From Alphaproteobacteria bacterium (lineage in GTDB: Bacteria; Pseudomonadota; Alphaproteobacteria; Paracaedibacterales; CAITNM01): a stretch of DNA of 64,000 bases. The notes beneath the pieces are model-generated. The model made no database searches, was not told where the DNA came from, and worked only from the letters and a program-made list of their open reading frames with translations. Where the stretch lies: assembly GCA_021298215.1 (NCBI GenBank), contig JAJTEE010000003.1, positions 124,001 to 188,000 of the forward strand, given 5' to 3'. Positions 1-10,052 of this stretch are shown here, piece after piece (positions within the stretch are counted from its first letter, which is position 1; the number at the start of each line of letters is the position of its first letter). A program made the position numbers and the translations under genes.

Positions 1-1204
1 CCGCCTTATTTTGGAAAATCTTATGAAAAACTGCAAGCATTAAAAGTGCGATTAAGCTTATGATGCCGCTTATGATAAAAGTAGCAAATTGATTATATAT
101 ATGGGCGGCAGCTCCCCCAATAGTGCCTGCGATAATAAGAGCTACTGCACTAATGAGATAGAAAAAGCCTATACCCGTTCCCCGCAAATCTTCAGGTACA
201 TAGTCGGCAATAAGACTTAAAAACATGCTTTGACTCATGCCAATTTGAATGCCCCAAATCCCTACACCAATTAGCATTGTGGTAAGGTTAGGCGCAAATC
301 CTAAGAAAAGATCTGCGATCATTAATAAAAGAAAGCTTAAACCTAAGAAGCCGTGGCGCCCAAAACGATCTGACAGATACCCAACAGGATAAGAGCATAA
401 AGTGTTTGTTCCATTGTACAAAATCATAACCCCATGGGAAAAATTTTGGTCTAAATGAAAGGTGTCGGTTGCGTGCAATATGAGAACTGACTCACCCACG
501 CGAGCGCTCATAAAAACAAGTACTATCAGCATTAAAAACCAATAAGATTTTCCTAAACGTTTTAAATTGCTGAAGTGAATGGGATGGCGCGCAGGTTTTT
601 TTTGTTTCTGCTTTTTAGCTTCTTTAGGGTCTTTAACAAAAAATAGTACCAATAAAAACCCTAAGAAAGCAGGGATACTAGCAATGGCAAAAACAGTTTG
701 AAAATCTTTATTGGTTGCGGTCATGCACCAAATACCAAGGAATCCCCCAATAAAAGAGCCCGCAACGGCTAAACTCTGCCTAAGGCCAAAACACGCACCT
801 TTTAGGTCATCAGGCGCTAGATCACTTACTAAAGCATCGCGAGGAGTTGCATGGATACCGTTTCCTAATCGATCAAGAATACGAGCTGTAAGAACTGCGC
901 CGAGATTTGAAAACAGTGCAAAGATGGGGCGAGCAATCACCGATAAAGCAATCCCCCAAACAATAAGGAATTTCCTTCGTTGCAAGTAATCACTTATAAC
1001 ACCAGAGAATAGCTTCATTAAATAAGCTATTGCTTCAAAAAATCCTTCAAGCACTAGTAAAATGCCTGTAGCAACGCCCAAAATTTGCTTTACGTAGATC
1101 GCAGCGATTCCAAAAATCATGACAGTGGATATGTTGAGGAGCATGCTTGCCAACCCAATAGCCCAAATAGACGCTGGGATTTTGCTTTTAAAGTTTTTTA
1201 GCAT
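1..1204 (-). CDS. MFS transporter, C-terminus cut by window edge
   Basis: This reading frame opens at an ATG at 1204 and runs off the left edge of the window, giving about 400 residues. The translation is almost entirely alternating membrane helices. It has the MFS loop 2-3 region (FSGVISDYLQRRK) and a second cytoplasmic loop (YLSDRFGRHGF) after a basic, lysine-rich central linker (KEAKKQKQKK). The segment ARILDRLGNGIHATPRDAL closely parallels ARTLDRLSKGVRSAPSDAL in the MFS gene at 41434-42597, so the two are paralogues. The substrate cannot be read from the sequence. It is transcribed divergently from rmuC. Confidence 0.85.
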   Translation of the reverse strand, partial: MLKNFKSKIPASIWAIGLASMLLNISTVMIFGIAAIYVKQILGVATGILLVLEGFFEAIAYLMKLFSGVISDYLQRRKFLIVWGIALSVIARPIFALFSNLGAVLTARILDRLGNGIHATPRDALVSDLAPDDLKGACFGLRQSLAVAGSFIGGFLGIWCMTATNKDFQTVFAIASIPAFLGFLLVLFFVKDPKEAKKQKQKKPARHPIHFSNLKRLGKSYWFLMLIVLVFMSARVGESVLILHATDTFHLDQNFSHGVMILYNGTNTLCSYPVGYLSDRFGRHGFLGLSFLLLMIADLFLGFAPNLTTMLIGVGIWGIQIGMSQSMFLSLIADYVPEDLRGTGIGFFYLISAVALIIAGTIGGAAAHIYNQFATFIISGIISLIALLMLAVFHKIFQNKA

Positions 1205-1346
1205 ACCTAGGACAACAGCCCAAAAGAACCACAAGGGACAAACATATCAAAATTGCTGAGGGTGTGCAATCAAAGGTTGCAAAATCAAGAGACACAGTGT
1301 TAATTAATATTGATGGGTAGTTTTTCTACATTAATTATAATGAGTT

Positions 1347-2552
1347 ATGAATTCAGATATTTTATTTTGGACTTTTATTTCATCCATAGTAATTTTGCTA
1401 AGTATATGCGTCTACTTGTTACGCCGTAAGCAGACACTGCTTATCGAAAACATCCAACTAAAAAGCCAACTCCAAACGGATCAGCAAATTCAACAAATGT
1501 GGCAGCAACAAATCGAGCGGCTTACACAGCAGGCACTGATTACTCAGTCGAATCAGTTTTTAAATCTCGCGAAGTCTCAATTTGATGGGGTTTTAGAAAA
1601 AGCAAATCTAACATTTGAACAACGTCAAGAACAGTTTAAACATTTATTAGAGCCTATTTCAAAATCGTTAGAGCAAGTGAATACGCAAGTACACTCAGTG
1701 GAAAAGCAGCGTATCGAGGCGTTTGCGGATTTAAAACGTCAATTAACCGATATGGTTATATCGCAAAAAGATTTGCGCCAAGAAACAGCCACACTTGTAA
1801 AAGCTTTACGGACACCCCATGCAAGAGGACAATGGGGGGAAATGCAACTCAAGCGGGTTATTGAAATGGCAGGTATGATTGATCACGTTGATTTTCATGA
1901 ACAAGTCTCCACAGGTGAAGGAAAAATACGGCCTGATATGGTGGTACGCTTACCTGCGGGCAAAACAATCGTGATTGATGCAAAAACCCCTTTAGCTGCT
2001 TATTTAGATGCTTTAGAAACACAAGATGATTTAATAAAAGCGCAAAAGCTACAAGATCATGCGCGTCATGTACGGAACCATATTCGCCAGCTTTCCCAAA
2101 AGAGCTACTTCGAACAATTTGATCAAAGTCCTGAATTTGTGGTGCTCTTTATTCCCAATGAAGCAATGTTTAGCGCAGCACTTCAGGCAGATCCAGGCCT
2201 TATCGAAGCAGGCGTTAATGAAAAAGTTTTGATGGCAACACCCACCACCTTAATTGCTCTCTTAAGAGCAGTAGCATACGGTTGGCGCCAAGAAAATATT
2301 GCCGAAAATGCGAAAGCTATTTCTTCATTAGGACAAGAACTTTATAAGCGCTTGGGCGATATGACGGCTCATTTTGAGCGAGTAGGGAAGGGGTTGGAAA
2401 CGGCTGTTGATGCCTATAACAGTACCGTGGGCTCTTTTGAACAACGCGTTCTTGTTAGTGCGCGAAAATTCAAAGAACTGGATTCGGCAACCCTTGAGTT
2501 GGACGAGCCAACAATCGTTGAAACGCCTTTACGTGCATTGAAAGCGAGGTAA
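1347..2552 (+). CDS. rmuC: DNA recombination protein RmuC
   Basis: 401 residues. An N-terminal membrane helix (about residues 6-25) is followed by a long glutamine-rich coiled coil (about 30-130), then the conserved RmuC nuclease-like domain, with RGQWGEMQLKRVIEMAGM near 160-180, RPDMVVRLPAGK, VIDAKTPL and a C-terminal helical region. RmuC limits recombination at inverted repeats in E. coli; its nuclease activity is predicted from its PD-(D/E)XK-like fold rather than well proven. The length is typical for alphaproteobacteria. The stop codon lies three bases before the PAAR gene, so the two are probably co-transcribed. Confidence 0.95.
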   Translation: MNSDILFWTFISSIVILLSICVYLLRRKQTLLIENIQLKSQLQTDQQIQQMWQQQIERLTQQALITQSNQFLNLAKSQFDGVLEKANLTFEQRQEQFKHLLEPISKSLEQVNTQVHSVEKQRIEAFADLKRQLTDMVISQKDLRQETATLVKALRTPHARGQWGEMQLKRVIEMAGMIDHVDFHEQVSTGEGKIRPDMVVRLPAGKTIVIDAKTPLAAYLDALETQDDLIKAQKLQDHARHVRNHIRQLSQKSYFEQFDQSPEFVVLFIPNEAMFSAALQADPGLIEAGVNEKVLMATPTTLIALLRAVAYGWRQENIAENAKAISSLGQELYKRLGDMTAHFERVGKGLETAVDAYNSTVGSFEQRVLVSARKFKELDSATLELDEPTIVETPLRALKAR

Positions 2553-2555
2553 GGC

Positions 2556-2846
2556 ATGCCTAAACCAGCTGCTTTCTTAGGGTCATTACATGTCTGCCCT
2601 CAAGTGACAGGGGTGGTTCCTCATGTCGGCGGTCCTACTATGGGAATGGCAGTAATGGTGATGGTTGGTGGCCCAGTTGCTGTAAATACCAATAACATTT
2701 CTGTTTGTGTAGGCCCTCCTGATAAAGTGGCGATGGCTAGCACAACCGTTATGGCACAAGGAAAACCAATGGCACGCATGGGAGATTTGTGTGGTCATGG
2801 GGGTGCTATTGTGCTTGGTATGCCAACGATTATCGTAGGTGATTAA
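2556..2846 (+). CDS. PAAR-domain protein (orphan spike-tip type)
   Basis: 96 residues, made of PAAR repeats rich in glycine and proline: CPQVTGVVPHVGGPT, GGPVAVNTNNISVCVGPPDK, GKPMARMGDLCGHGG. Cysteines and histidines near residues 13, 22, 50, 79 and 81 fit the zinc site that shapes the cone tip. PAAR proteins cap the VgrG spike of type VI secretion systems and contractile devices. This is a bare PAAR domain with no C-terminal toxin, so it would serve as a tip or adaptor. No VgrG, Hcp or other T6SS gene lies in the window. The start follows the rmuC stop by three bases, and the rmuC end (gaggtaagg) supplies a Shine-Dalgarno-like sequence. Confidence 0.85.
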   Translation: MPKPAAFLGSLHVCPQVTGVVPHVGGPTMGMAVMVMVGGPVAVNTNNISVCVGPPDKVAMASTTVMAQGKPMARMGDLCGHGGAIVLGMPTIIVGD

Positions 2847-2893
2847 TACATACTAAAGGTTTATTTTTTTTATATTTTTCGTTAAGTTGAAGC

Positions 2894-3799
2894 ATGATTA
2901 TTGGCCACACATCACCTTATACTTTTTTAGAAAAGGCATTTGCGAATAAGCAACATCAGGCATTTTTGCTGACTGGTGAAGTTGGCATAGGAAAAGCTAG
3001 TGCAGCTAAACATTTAGCTCTTTCAGAATTAACAAAAGCTAGTCCTTTTAATGCAAATATTGTGCAACAACAATGCGCTGCTGGTTCGTATCAGAATTAT
3101 TTTTATCTAACCCTGATTCAAGATGAAGATGGTAAACAAAAAAGCGAAATCACTATTGAACAAGTGCGCTCATTACTAAGTCGTTTAAAACAAAAAGCAG
3201 CTATTCAAGGGCCAAGAATTGTTATCATTGATTCAATTGATCAAATGAATAGGCAAGGGGCGAATGCTTTGCTTAAAATACTGGAAGAACCGCCTCAAGA
3301 TACATTTTTTTTGTTGGTTTGTCATAGCCTAGGTAAAGTTCTTCCAACAATTCGTTCAAGGTGTATTAGAGTAGATTTTAAGCCTTTAACAAACGAAGAG
3401 ATGGAAAAATTTAGTACGGTTCAAGGTGAGAAAGTGGATAAGGAAGTTCTTTTAATGGCAGCAGGTTCTCCTGGTGCTTATCAAAGAATTCAACAAGCTG
3501 GTGGTGTTTCTGTGTTAGAATCCATCAGAAAGCTTTTGCAAATGTCGAATATGAATGATGTAAAGGCTGCTCTTCAAGATTTATTGAAACAGAGCGATGA
3601 TAATTTTTTAGGATATTTGCTACATCAATTATTATACAATCAGGCTCTTAAAAATCCTGCTACTTATGCTGAGTCAGCACATGCTGTAGAGAAATTTATG
3701 TTTTATACACAAGGGACGCATCTTGATGGAGCTCACCGTTTGCAAGCCGCTCTTTTACTGGCAAAAACTCCAAGGGAGGCAGCAATTATTTATGGTTAA
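2894..3799 (+). CDS. holB: DNA polymerase III subunit delta prime
   Basis: 301 residues. AAA+ clamp-loader fold: a P-loop-like TGEVGIGKAS near residue 30, a Walker B-like IVIIDSIDQM near 113, and the diagnostic NALLKILEEPPQDTFFLL plus IRSRC (sensor/SRC) motif. Delta prime is the stator of the clamp loader that places the sliding clamp on DNA. The four-cysteine zinc module of E. coli HolB is not visible: only one cysteine occurs between the P-loop and Walker B. The C-terminal half is divergent. The gene overlaps the start of crcB by 8 bases. Confidence 0.9.
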   Translation: MIIGHTSPYTFLEKAFANKQHQAFLLTGEVGIGKASAAKHLALSELTKASPFNANIVQQQCAAGSYQNYFYLTLIQDEDGKQKSEITIEQVRSLLSRLKQKAAIQGPRIVIIDSIDQMNRQGANALLKILEEPPQDTFFLLVCHSLGKVLPTIRSRCIRVDFKPLTNEEMEKFSTVQGEKVDKEVLLMAAGSPGAYQRIQQAGGVSVLESIRKLLQMSNMNDVKAALQDLLKQSDDNFLGYLLHQLLYNQALKNPATYAESAHAVEKFMFYTQGTHLDGAHRLQAALLLAKTPREAAIIYG

Positions 3800-4133
3800 G
3801 GCTTTTGTTGTTTTTTTTAGTGGAGGGTTGGGTAGTGTATGTCGTTATCTAATGACATTACATATTTCTAAGTTCGTTGGAGTGCCTGGCTCTATTTTAA
3901 TAGTAAATGTAAGCGGAGGATTTGTAGCAGGGGTGGTTGCGTGCAAATTTCCTCATTTGAAATTATTTTTATTAATAGGTTTTTTAGGTGGATTTACTAC
4001 CTTCTCAGCTTTTTCTCTTGAATGTGTGAGTATGATTCAAAATCAGCAATTTTTCTTTGTAACACTATATATAATTTTGAGTGTTTTATTAAGCGTCCTA
4101 TCTGCCTGGGTCGGATTATCCATATTTAATTGA
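3792..4133 (+). CDS. crcB: Fluoride exporter CrcB/FluC
   Basis: 113 residues from the ATG at 3792, which lies within the end of holB. A longer frame opens at 3723, but it only adds residues from inside holB and is not used. Four membrane helices are visible, with the family motifs GGLGSVCRYL, NVSGGFVAG and GGFTTFSAFSLE (the TTFSxFS stretch lines the fluoride pore). FluC proteins are dual-topology dimeric fluoride channels. No fluoride riboswitch is apparent, as expected for a gene embedded at the end of an operon. Confidence 0.9.
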   Translation: MVKAFVVFFSGGLGSVCRYLMTLHISKFVGVPGSILIVNVSGGFVAGVVACKFPHLKLFLLIGFLGGFTTFSAFSLECVSMIQNQQFFFVTLYIILSVLLSVLSAWVGLSIFN

Positions 4134-4187
4134 TTTTCAATTTAAAATAAAATTTAACTAATTAATAATATTAAAGAAGTACTATCG

Positions 4188-4212
4188 ACTACATAATATA
4201 TAAATATGTAGT
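4188..4212 (+). promoter_or_regulatory. Inverted repeat just upstream of the 4217 gene
   Basis: A perfect 8-bp inverted repeat, ACTACATA (4188-4195) and TATGTAGT (4205-4212), with a 9-base AT loop, ends five bases before the ATG of the exported methyltransferase-like gene. It occupies the position where a ribosome-binding site is expected, and no clear Shine-Dalgarno is seen there. It could be an operator or a translation-controlling hairpin; a chance palindrome in AT-rich DNA is also possible. Confidence 0.35.
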
Positions 4213-4216
4213 TTCT

Positions 4217-5412
4217 ATGTATAAGTTAAAATCTTTAAAAAGTATTATTTTTGGATTCCTTCTTATTAGTTATATACATGCTAGTGAACTAGCTCGAGTA
4301 GAAGAAGAATTGCTTTTAGGAAGAGACATCCCTGCTTATTTTAAAATCATGGATTTTGATAAAGAAAAATGGGAAAGATTTTCCAACACATTCTCTGATC
4401 ACCCTGTAGCTCAAGCAATTAAAGAGCATCTTGAATCAATACAGCTAGTTCCTCTGGTTTTCTCACGAGATGAAATTTTTTCAACAGCGTATTTTAAAGG
4501 AAGGATGCGCCAAATATATTGTGAATTGTTTGGCAGTACAAAAAACCCAGCGCCTCTTCTTAGCGTTACCAACGATGAAATGTATGCCGGAATTCTTAAC
4601 TTATTAGCAGATAGCCCAGAAGATACAGCAAAATTTGAGCAAGGCATAAACCAAGAAATGGAGGCTAATGAGAAAGTTATTGATGCATATAATCATAGAT
4701 TACAATCCATGAGGGGGAACAGTGCATTGCTAAGGCATTATTTAGAAAAAATATTTTTTGCCCCGAATGCATATACAGATGAAACTCTCCTTGGAATGCG
4801 GCTGACGTTATTAACAGAAGAATTAGTTGCGGGGGATGATTATCTTTTTGCGCCAGAAAAAAATCCAACACATACTGTAGCACAATCAATTTTAAAATGT
4901 ATTGAATTAAAAGGGGCAGCGGACACGTTGGTAATTGGTTGCGGAAATTCTCTTATCGCTGATGTGATTGAAACTCCACCTTATTTTGCGGAAGAATTTT
5001 TAAAGGCGTTTTCTGGAAAAACTTTTGTTCATGATTGTCAGCACTGCTTATGCGATCACAGTGCGCATATTTCGGTTGCATAACAGAGCCACCTGTTCTT
5101 GAAGCTCAAATTACTTACAATGGAGCAGCGCACGCAGATATTTTTGCTGATGCAAAAAGACCTGAATTTTGGGCAGCATTAAAAAGATTAAATGATATAG
5201 GTAGAAGCCCATTTACCTGTATTATTGATCATGCATATATGCTGAAGGAAGAAATAGAACAGGTTTCAGCATGTTTGCCTATGGGCGGTGTTTTTAGATC
5301 GTATATAGAGTTTGGTACCCCAGAAATTTGGGGTTTTGAGAAGATCAAAAGCGAACGCTTTGGCACACGTACTGAATATGTTTATGAAAAGGTATCAGAA
5401 AGTTTGTGTTGA
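4217..5412 (+). pseudogene. Exported methyltransferase-like protein, frameshifted
   Basis: Two overlapping frames make one protein. The first (4217-5083, 288 residues) has a signal peptide (MYKLKSLKSIIFGFLLISYIHAS), a helical region, and a Rossmann-type glycine motif DTLVIGCGN near residue 238. It ends shortly after CDHSAHISVA. The second (usable from about 5080 to 5412) continues with ITEPPVLEAQITYNGAAHADIFAD and a normal methyltransferase-like C-terminal half (IIDHAYMLKEEIEQV). Adding one T near 5080 (cggttgc to cggtttgc) gives an unbroken SVCITEPPV reading. This is therefore a single-base deletion, a recoding site, or a sequence error. The SAM-dependent methyltransferase assignment rests on the motif I glycine loop only. 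Confidence 0.65.
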
Positions 5413-5416
5413 AAAA

Positions 5417-7861
5417 TTACTGGACTGTCTTTGTTGCCAATGTTTCGTCATCAACGAGAGTTTGCTTTTTTGCTATTCTTTCCTCTTCCTCATCCTCTGA
5501 ATACTCAATAGGTTGGGGTTCGCTGGAAAGCGCTAAACGTATGACTTCATCAACATGCTTGACAGGAACAATCGTTAACCCTTTTGTAACATTTTCAGGG
5601 ATATCCGCTAGGTCCTTCTCATTATCATAAGGAATAATAACTGTTTTAATGCCGCCTCGATGTGCTGCAAGAAGCTTTTCTTTTAATCCACCAATAGGAA
5701 GTACATTACCACGCAGGGTCACTTCACCGGTCATAGCAACGTCTTTTGAAACCGGAATACCGGTGAGTACTGAAACAATCGCTGTACACATGGTAATACC
5801 AGCAGAAGGACCATCCTTTGGAATCGCGCCCTCTGGCACGTGAATATGAATGTCTTTGCGCTCAAACAAGCTTGGTTTCAAACCAAATTGAGGAGAGCGT
5901 GCGCGAACATAGCTGAGCGCTGCTTGAACGGATTCCTGCATCACATCACCAAGTTTACCAGTGATGAGTGTCTTTCCTTTGCCAGGTAAAACAACGGCTT
6001 CAATGCTTAATAGTTCGCCACCAGTTTCGGTCCAAGCTAGCCCTGTTGTAACACCAACCGTATCTTTCTCTTCCGCAAGGCCGTATCTAAAGCGCTTTAC
6101 GCCTGCATACTTACCAAGATTATCAACGCCAATTTTTATTTTCTTAACAGCTAATTTTGGGTTCATGATTTCACGAACAGCTTTGCGGCAAAGGTTTGTA
6201 ACTTCGCGTTCAAGGCTACGAACACCTGCTTCACGAGTATAATTACGAATAAGGATTAATAAAGCATCATTGGTGACCGAAAATTCAGCAGCTTTTAATC
6301 CATGTTGGCTCATTTGTTTTGGCAATAGGTATTGCTTCGCAATAGCCAGTTTCTCATCTTCTGTGTATCCGGGAATGCGAATAACTTCCATACGATCAAG
6401 TAAAGGCTGAGGCATCTTCAATGTATTTGCCGTTGTAACAAACATTACATCCGATAGATCATAATCCACTTCAAGGTAATGATCATTAAATGTTGCATTT
6501 TGCTCAGGATCGAGTACTTCTAACAAAGCAGATGCAGGATCGCCGCGCCAATCACTACCAAGCTTATCAATTTCATCTAGTAAAATTAGTGGATTTGATG
6601 TCTTAGCTTTTTTCATGCTTTGGATGATTTTACCGGGCATGGAACCAATGTAGGTGCGACGATGTCCGCGAACCTCAGATTCATCGCGTACACCTCCTAA
6701 AGAAATTCGCACGAAATTTCTTCCTGTTGCTTTTGCTAAAGATTTCCCTAAGCTTGTTTTTCCAACTCCAGGAGGACCAACAAGGCATAAAATTTGACCA
6801 CGCACTTTGCCTACTCGTGCTTGTACTGCTAAGTATTCCAAAATACGTTCTTTAACTTTATCAAGACCATAGTGATCTTTATTTAAAACACCTTCAGCGG
6901 CACCTAAATCATTTTTCGTACGACTACGTTGTTGCCAAGGTATGCCCAAAAGCCAGTCCAAATAATTGCGCAAAACGGTGGATTCTGCCGAAGAAGAATT
7001 CATTACTTTTAATTTTCTAACTTCGGAGAGCGCTTTCTCTTTTGCTTCTTTGCTGAGCTTAACTTTTTTAATTCTATTTTCTAATTCAGCAATTTCATCC
7101 TTGCCGTCTTCGCCATCACCTAATTCCTTATTGATAGCCTTTAATTGCTCATTTAAGTAATATTCGCGTTGCGTTTTTTCCATTTGCTTCTTTACGCGCG
7201 TGCGAATTTTTTTCTCAACGTGTAGAACAGCGCTTTCGCTTTCAATATATCCTAAGACTTTCTCTAAGCGTTTACTAACATTGGCTGTTTCAAGCAAAAT
7301 CTGTTTGTCTGGAATTTTTAAGCTGAAGTAAGACGCTACAGTATCAGCAAGCTTCGCTGGGTCTGCAATTTGGTTGATTGTAACTAAAACTTCAGGTGGA
7401 ATTTTTCTATTAAGTTTTACATATTGCTCGAACTGAGAAACGACAGCGCGTATTAAAGCTTCTAGTTCCTCTTCAGATCCTTCCTCTTCAGGAATAACCG
7501 ATCCATAGGCTTGAAAATAGGGAGATTCTTCAACAAAGCGATTTAGCTGAATGCGTTGGGTGCCTTCCACTAAAACTTTTACGGTGCCATCTGGCAATTT
7601 TAAAAGTTGTAAAAGCGTTCCTAGCGTTCCAACAGAATACAAGTCTTTTGCGATAGGATTATCATCAGAAGGGCTTTTTTGAGTAACGAGAATGAGCTCC
7701 TTTTTATTGGCAAGCATCATCTCTTCAAGGGCTAGAACAGATTTTTCTCTTCCTACGAAGAGAGGCACAATCATATGCGGAAAAACAACAATATCACGTA
7801 AAGGGAGAACCGGGTACAATTCTCCTTTATTGATTGAAAGCAATTCCTTCTGCTTCGGCAT
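5417..7861 (-). CDS. lon: ATP-dependent Lon protease
   Basis: 814 residues, normal bacterial LonA length. An N-terminal substrate-binding domain ([20 protein letters not shown]) is followed by a coiled-coil region, an AAA+ module with Walker [10 protein letters not shown] near residue 361 and Walker [10 protein letters not shown], and a C-terminal serine-lysine protease domain. The catalytic serine is in PKDGPSAGI near residue 683 and the lysine in [14 protein letters not shown] near 726. Lon degrades misfolded and regulatory proteins in the cytoplasm. Its ATG shares one base with the clpX stop (taATG), so translation is coupled and lon probably lacks its own promoter. It converges with the 4217 gene with only four bases between. 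Confidence 0.98.
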   Translation of the reverse strand: MPKQKELLSINKGELYPVLPLRDIVVFPHMIVPLFVGREKSVLALEEMMLANKKELILVTQKSPSDDNPIAKDLYSVGTLGTLLQLLKLPDGTVKVLVEGTQRIQLNRFVEESPYFQAYGSVIPEEEGSEEELEALIRAVVSQFEQYVKLNRKIPPEVLVTINQIADPAKLADTVASYFSLKIPDKQILLETANVSKRLEKVLGYIESESAVLHVEKKIRTRVKKQMEKTQREYYLNEQLKAINKELGDGEDGKDEIAELENRIKKVKLSKEAKEKALSEVRKLKVMNSSSAESTVLRNYLDWLLGIPWQQRSRTKNDLGAAEGVLNKDHYGLDKVKERILEYLAVQARVGKVRGQILCLVGPPGVGKTSLGKSLAKATGRNFVRISLGGVRDESEVRGHRRTYIGSMPGKIIQSMKKAKTSNPLILLDEIDKLGSDWRGDPASALLEVLDPEQNATFNDHYLEVDYDLSDVMFVTTANTLKMPQPLLDRMEVIRIPGYTEDEKLAIAKQYLLPKQMSQHGLKAAEFSVTNDALLILIRNYTREAGVRSLEREVTNLCRKAVREIMNPKLAVKKIKIGVDNLGKYAGVKRFRYGLAEEKDTVGVTTGLAWTETGGELLSIEAVVLPGKGKTLITGKLGDVMQESVQAALSYVRARSPQFGLKPSLFERKDIHIHVPEGAIPKDGPSAGITMCTAIVSVLTGIPVSKDVAMTGEVTLRGNVLPIGGLKEKLLAAHRGGIKTVIIPYDNEKDLADIPENVTKGLTIVPVKHVDEVIRLALSSEPQPIEYSEDEEEERIAKKQTLVDDETLATKTVQ

Positions 7862-9138
7862 TAGCGCGCACTTTCCTTACGTTTTGGCGTCACTGTCTCT
7901 TCTGGTTCTTCTTGCTTCAAAATGATGACAGGTTCACCTTTGTTTTCAATAACGTCTTTGTTAATGACAACTTCTTCCACATCACCTCTAGATGGTAACT
8001 CATACATTGGATCAAGTAAAATACTTTCCATGATTGAGCGTAATCCTCGAGCACCTGTCTTTCTTAAAATAGCTTTCTGAGCAACGGAATGTAGTGCTGC
8101 GTCATCAAAAGTAAGCTTTACATCTTCCATTTCAAACAGACGAGCGTATTGCTTCAAAAGAGCGTTCTTTGGTTTCGATAAGATTTCCACCAGCGCTGCT
8201 TCATCTAAATCACTTAGGGTTGCAACAACCGGTAGTCGTCCAATAAACTCTGGTATCAGTCCGAATTTCAGTAAATCTTCCGGCTCAAGATCGCGCAAAA
8301 GTTCACCAACTTTATGATCTTGTGGGCCTTTTATATCTACCCCAAATCCAATACCATTACCCTTTTTACGGCCAGCAATAATTCTTTCAAGGCCTGCAAA
8401 GGCACCGCCGCAAATAAAGAGGATATTCGTTGTATCAACTTGTAAGAATTCTTGTTGTGGATGTTTACGTCCACCTTGAGGTGGCACAGATGCAATCGTG
8501 CCTTCCATAATCTTTAGTAGTGCTTGCTGCACACCTTCGCCCGAAACATCACGGGTAATCGAGGGATTATCAGATTTTCTAGAGATTTTGTCTACTTCGT
8601 CAATATAGACGATACCGCGTTGCGCGCGCTCTACATTGTAGTCAGCTGCTTGCAAAAGCTTTAAGATAATGTTTTCAACATCTTCACCCACATAACCCGC
8701 TTCGGTTAGCGTTGTGGCATCAGCCATCGTGAAAGGTACATCAATAATGCGTGCTAGTGTCTGAGCAAGAAGCGTTTTACCGCTGCCGGTTGGCCCTACC
8801 AACATAATATTTGATTTAGCAATTTCAACATCACCAGGCGTGTGATGATTGAGCCGTTTGTAATGATTATGTACCGCAACGGATAAAACTTTTTTAGCGT
8901 GCTCTTGTCCGATCACATAATCATCCAGCACTTTACGAATTTCTATGGGAGATGGCACTCCTTCCGTTAGTAAACGAGGTGCCGCGTTTTCTTCTTGGAT
9001 AATATCCTCACAAAGATCAACGCACTCATCGCAAATAAATACTGTTGGACCAGCAATTAATTTGCGAACCTCATGTTGGCTTTTGCCACAAAAAGAGCAA
9101 TACAAGGTATTTTTGCTATCACCAGAAGATTTGCTCAT
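7861..9138 (-). CDS. clpX: ATP-dependent Clp protease ATP-binding subunit ClpX
   Basis: 425 residues. An N-terminal four-cysteine zinc-binding domain (CSFCGK and CDEC, residues about 14-42), an AAA+ domain with Walker [13 protein letters not shown] near 110, Walker [11 protein letters not shown], the pore loop in AGYVGEDVE, and the ClpP-contacting IGF-type loop GNGIGFGVD. ClpX unfolds tagged substrates for ClpP. clpP itself is not adjacent; upstream on this strand lies rnc. A good ribosome-binding site (ggag) precedes the ATG. Confidence 0.98.
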   Translation of the reverse strand: MSKSSGDSKNTLYCSFCGKSQHEVRKLIAGPTVFICDECVDLCEDIIQEENAAPRLLTEGVPSPIEIRKVLDDYVIGQEHAKKVLSVAVHNHYKRLNHHTPGDVEIAKSNIMLVGPTGSGKTLLAQTLARIIDVPFTMADATTLTEAGYVGEDVENIILKLLQAADYNVERAQRGIVYIDEVDKISRKSDNPSITRDVSGEGVQQALLKIMEGTIASVPPQGGRKHPQQEFLQVDTTNILFICGGAFAGLERIIAGRKKGNGIGFGVDIKGPQDHKVGELLRDLEPEDLLKFGLIPEFIGRLPVVATLSDLDEAALVEILSKPKNALLKQYARLFEMEDVKLTFDDAALHSVAQKAILRKTGARGLRSIMESILLDPMYELPSRGDVEEVVINKDVIENKGEPVIILKQEEPEETVTPKRKESAR

Positions 9139-9185
9139 ATTTTCTCCACATCAAAACTTAATTAGCAGCGACACTTTTCCGTCAC

Positions 9186-9218
9186 CATATACTTCAACTA
9201 TGCGGCTCAAAAGTCAAG
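9186..9218 (-). promoter_or_regulatory. Possible clpX-lon promoter
   Basis: On the minus strand CTTGAC (9218-9213) is followed after 21 bases by TATATG (9191-9186), upstream of clpX. The CTTGAC start resembles both a sigma-70 -35 element and the CTTG of alphaproteobacterial heat-shock promoters, which would suit a clpX-lon operon. The spacing is longer than usual, so support is weak. Confidence 0.3.
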
Positions 9219-9326
9219 AAATAGTTAATCAAAAAGGCTTTTTTTGTGGATAACCTCAAAAATATATACGAGAAATGATTTATTTTTAATATTGTGGCAT
9301 TTTTATTAATGAGATTTGTGTGTGTA

Positions 9327-9968
9327 TTAAAGAATCTGATTCCAAAGCGCTTGCGCAGCTTCCTTTTCGGCTAATTTTTTATTTTTACCTTCTCCTATTC
9401 CTTTTAATCCATTTTGCAAGGATACCTCTAATATATAAATAGGAGCATGATCAGGGCCTGAACGCTTAATTTCTTTATATTGGGGAATTGGCAAACCATT
9501 TTTTTGCGCCCATTCTTGCACCAATGTCTTTGGATCTTTTGGTAGTTCTTCTAAGGTATAAATGGCGCTTTCCCAATATTTGTGTACAAATCGCTGTGCC
9601 GCTTCCATACCGCCATCAATGTATAAAGCTGCAATGAGTGCCTCAATACAATTTGCAAGAATAGAAGTACCCTGCAGCTCGTGCTTTTTTAACGGTAAAA
9701 ACTCTGCAAGATTAATGTGTTCCGCAACAATATTACAAAACTCACGTGATGTCAGATAAGAAAGTCTTTTGGCAAGTTTGCCCTCTTCATCGTGCGCGTA
9801 ATGTGTATATAAAGCTTCTGCAATAATAAGTCCAAGGATCCGATCACCTAAAAACTCAAGACGTTCAAAAGCTTTCCCTTTTTTACGTTGCTGTAAAGCG
9901 GGTGGGGTGAGTGCTTGCGTCAGCACTGTTTGCTTTTTAAATGTGTGTCCTAAAATTTCTTCAATCAT
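9327..9968 (-). CDS. rnc: Ribonuclease III
   Basis: 213 residues. The catalytic domain has the signature ERLEFLGDRILGLIIAEAL (usually GDSVL, so R replaces the common S), and the second acidic pair lies in ANCIEALIAALYIDGG. A double-stranded RNA-binding domain follows (about 145-213: DPKTLVQEWAQ, GEGKNKKLAEKEAAQALW). RNase III processes rRNA precursors and other duplex RNA. In many alphaproteobacteria rnc sits between lepB and era; neither is here, so the neighbourhood is rearranged. Confidence 0.96.
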   Translation of the reverse strand: MIEEILGHTFKKQTVLTQALTPPALQQRKKGKAFERLEFLGDRILGLIIAEALYTHYAHDEEGKLAKRLSYLTSREFCNIVAEHINLAEFLPLKKHELQGTSILANCIEALIAALYIDGGMEAAQRFVHKYWESAIYTLEELPKDPKTLVQEWAQKNGLPIPQYKEIKRSGPDHAPIYILEVSLQNGLKGIGEGKNKKLAEKEAAQALWNQIL

Positions 9969-10052
9969 TGGATTATTTAGTTAATGTGGATTTTTTACAA
10001 AATACTTTTATAGATATATAGAAAGGAATGATAAAAAAGCAAGTTACATTAA

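Noticed and set aside
2586..2798. Minus-strand ORF within the PAAR gene
   Set aside because: Histidine- and cysteine-rich composition is the complement of PAAR glycine/valine codons; no ribosome-binding site.
3723..3791. Upstream extension of crcB
   Set aside because: It is the last part of holB in another frame; the FluC N-terminus fits the ATG at 3792.
9231..9247. AAAAAGGCTTTTTTT stretch between rnc and clpX as a terminator
   Set aside because: The stem would be only A-T pairs with almost no loop; it is too weak to call.
8945..9253. Plus-strand ORF over the clpX start
   Set aside because: It is antisense to the conserved zinc-binding N-terminus of ClpX and matches nothing.
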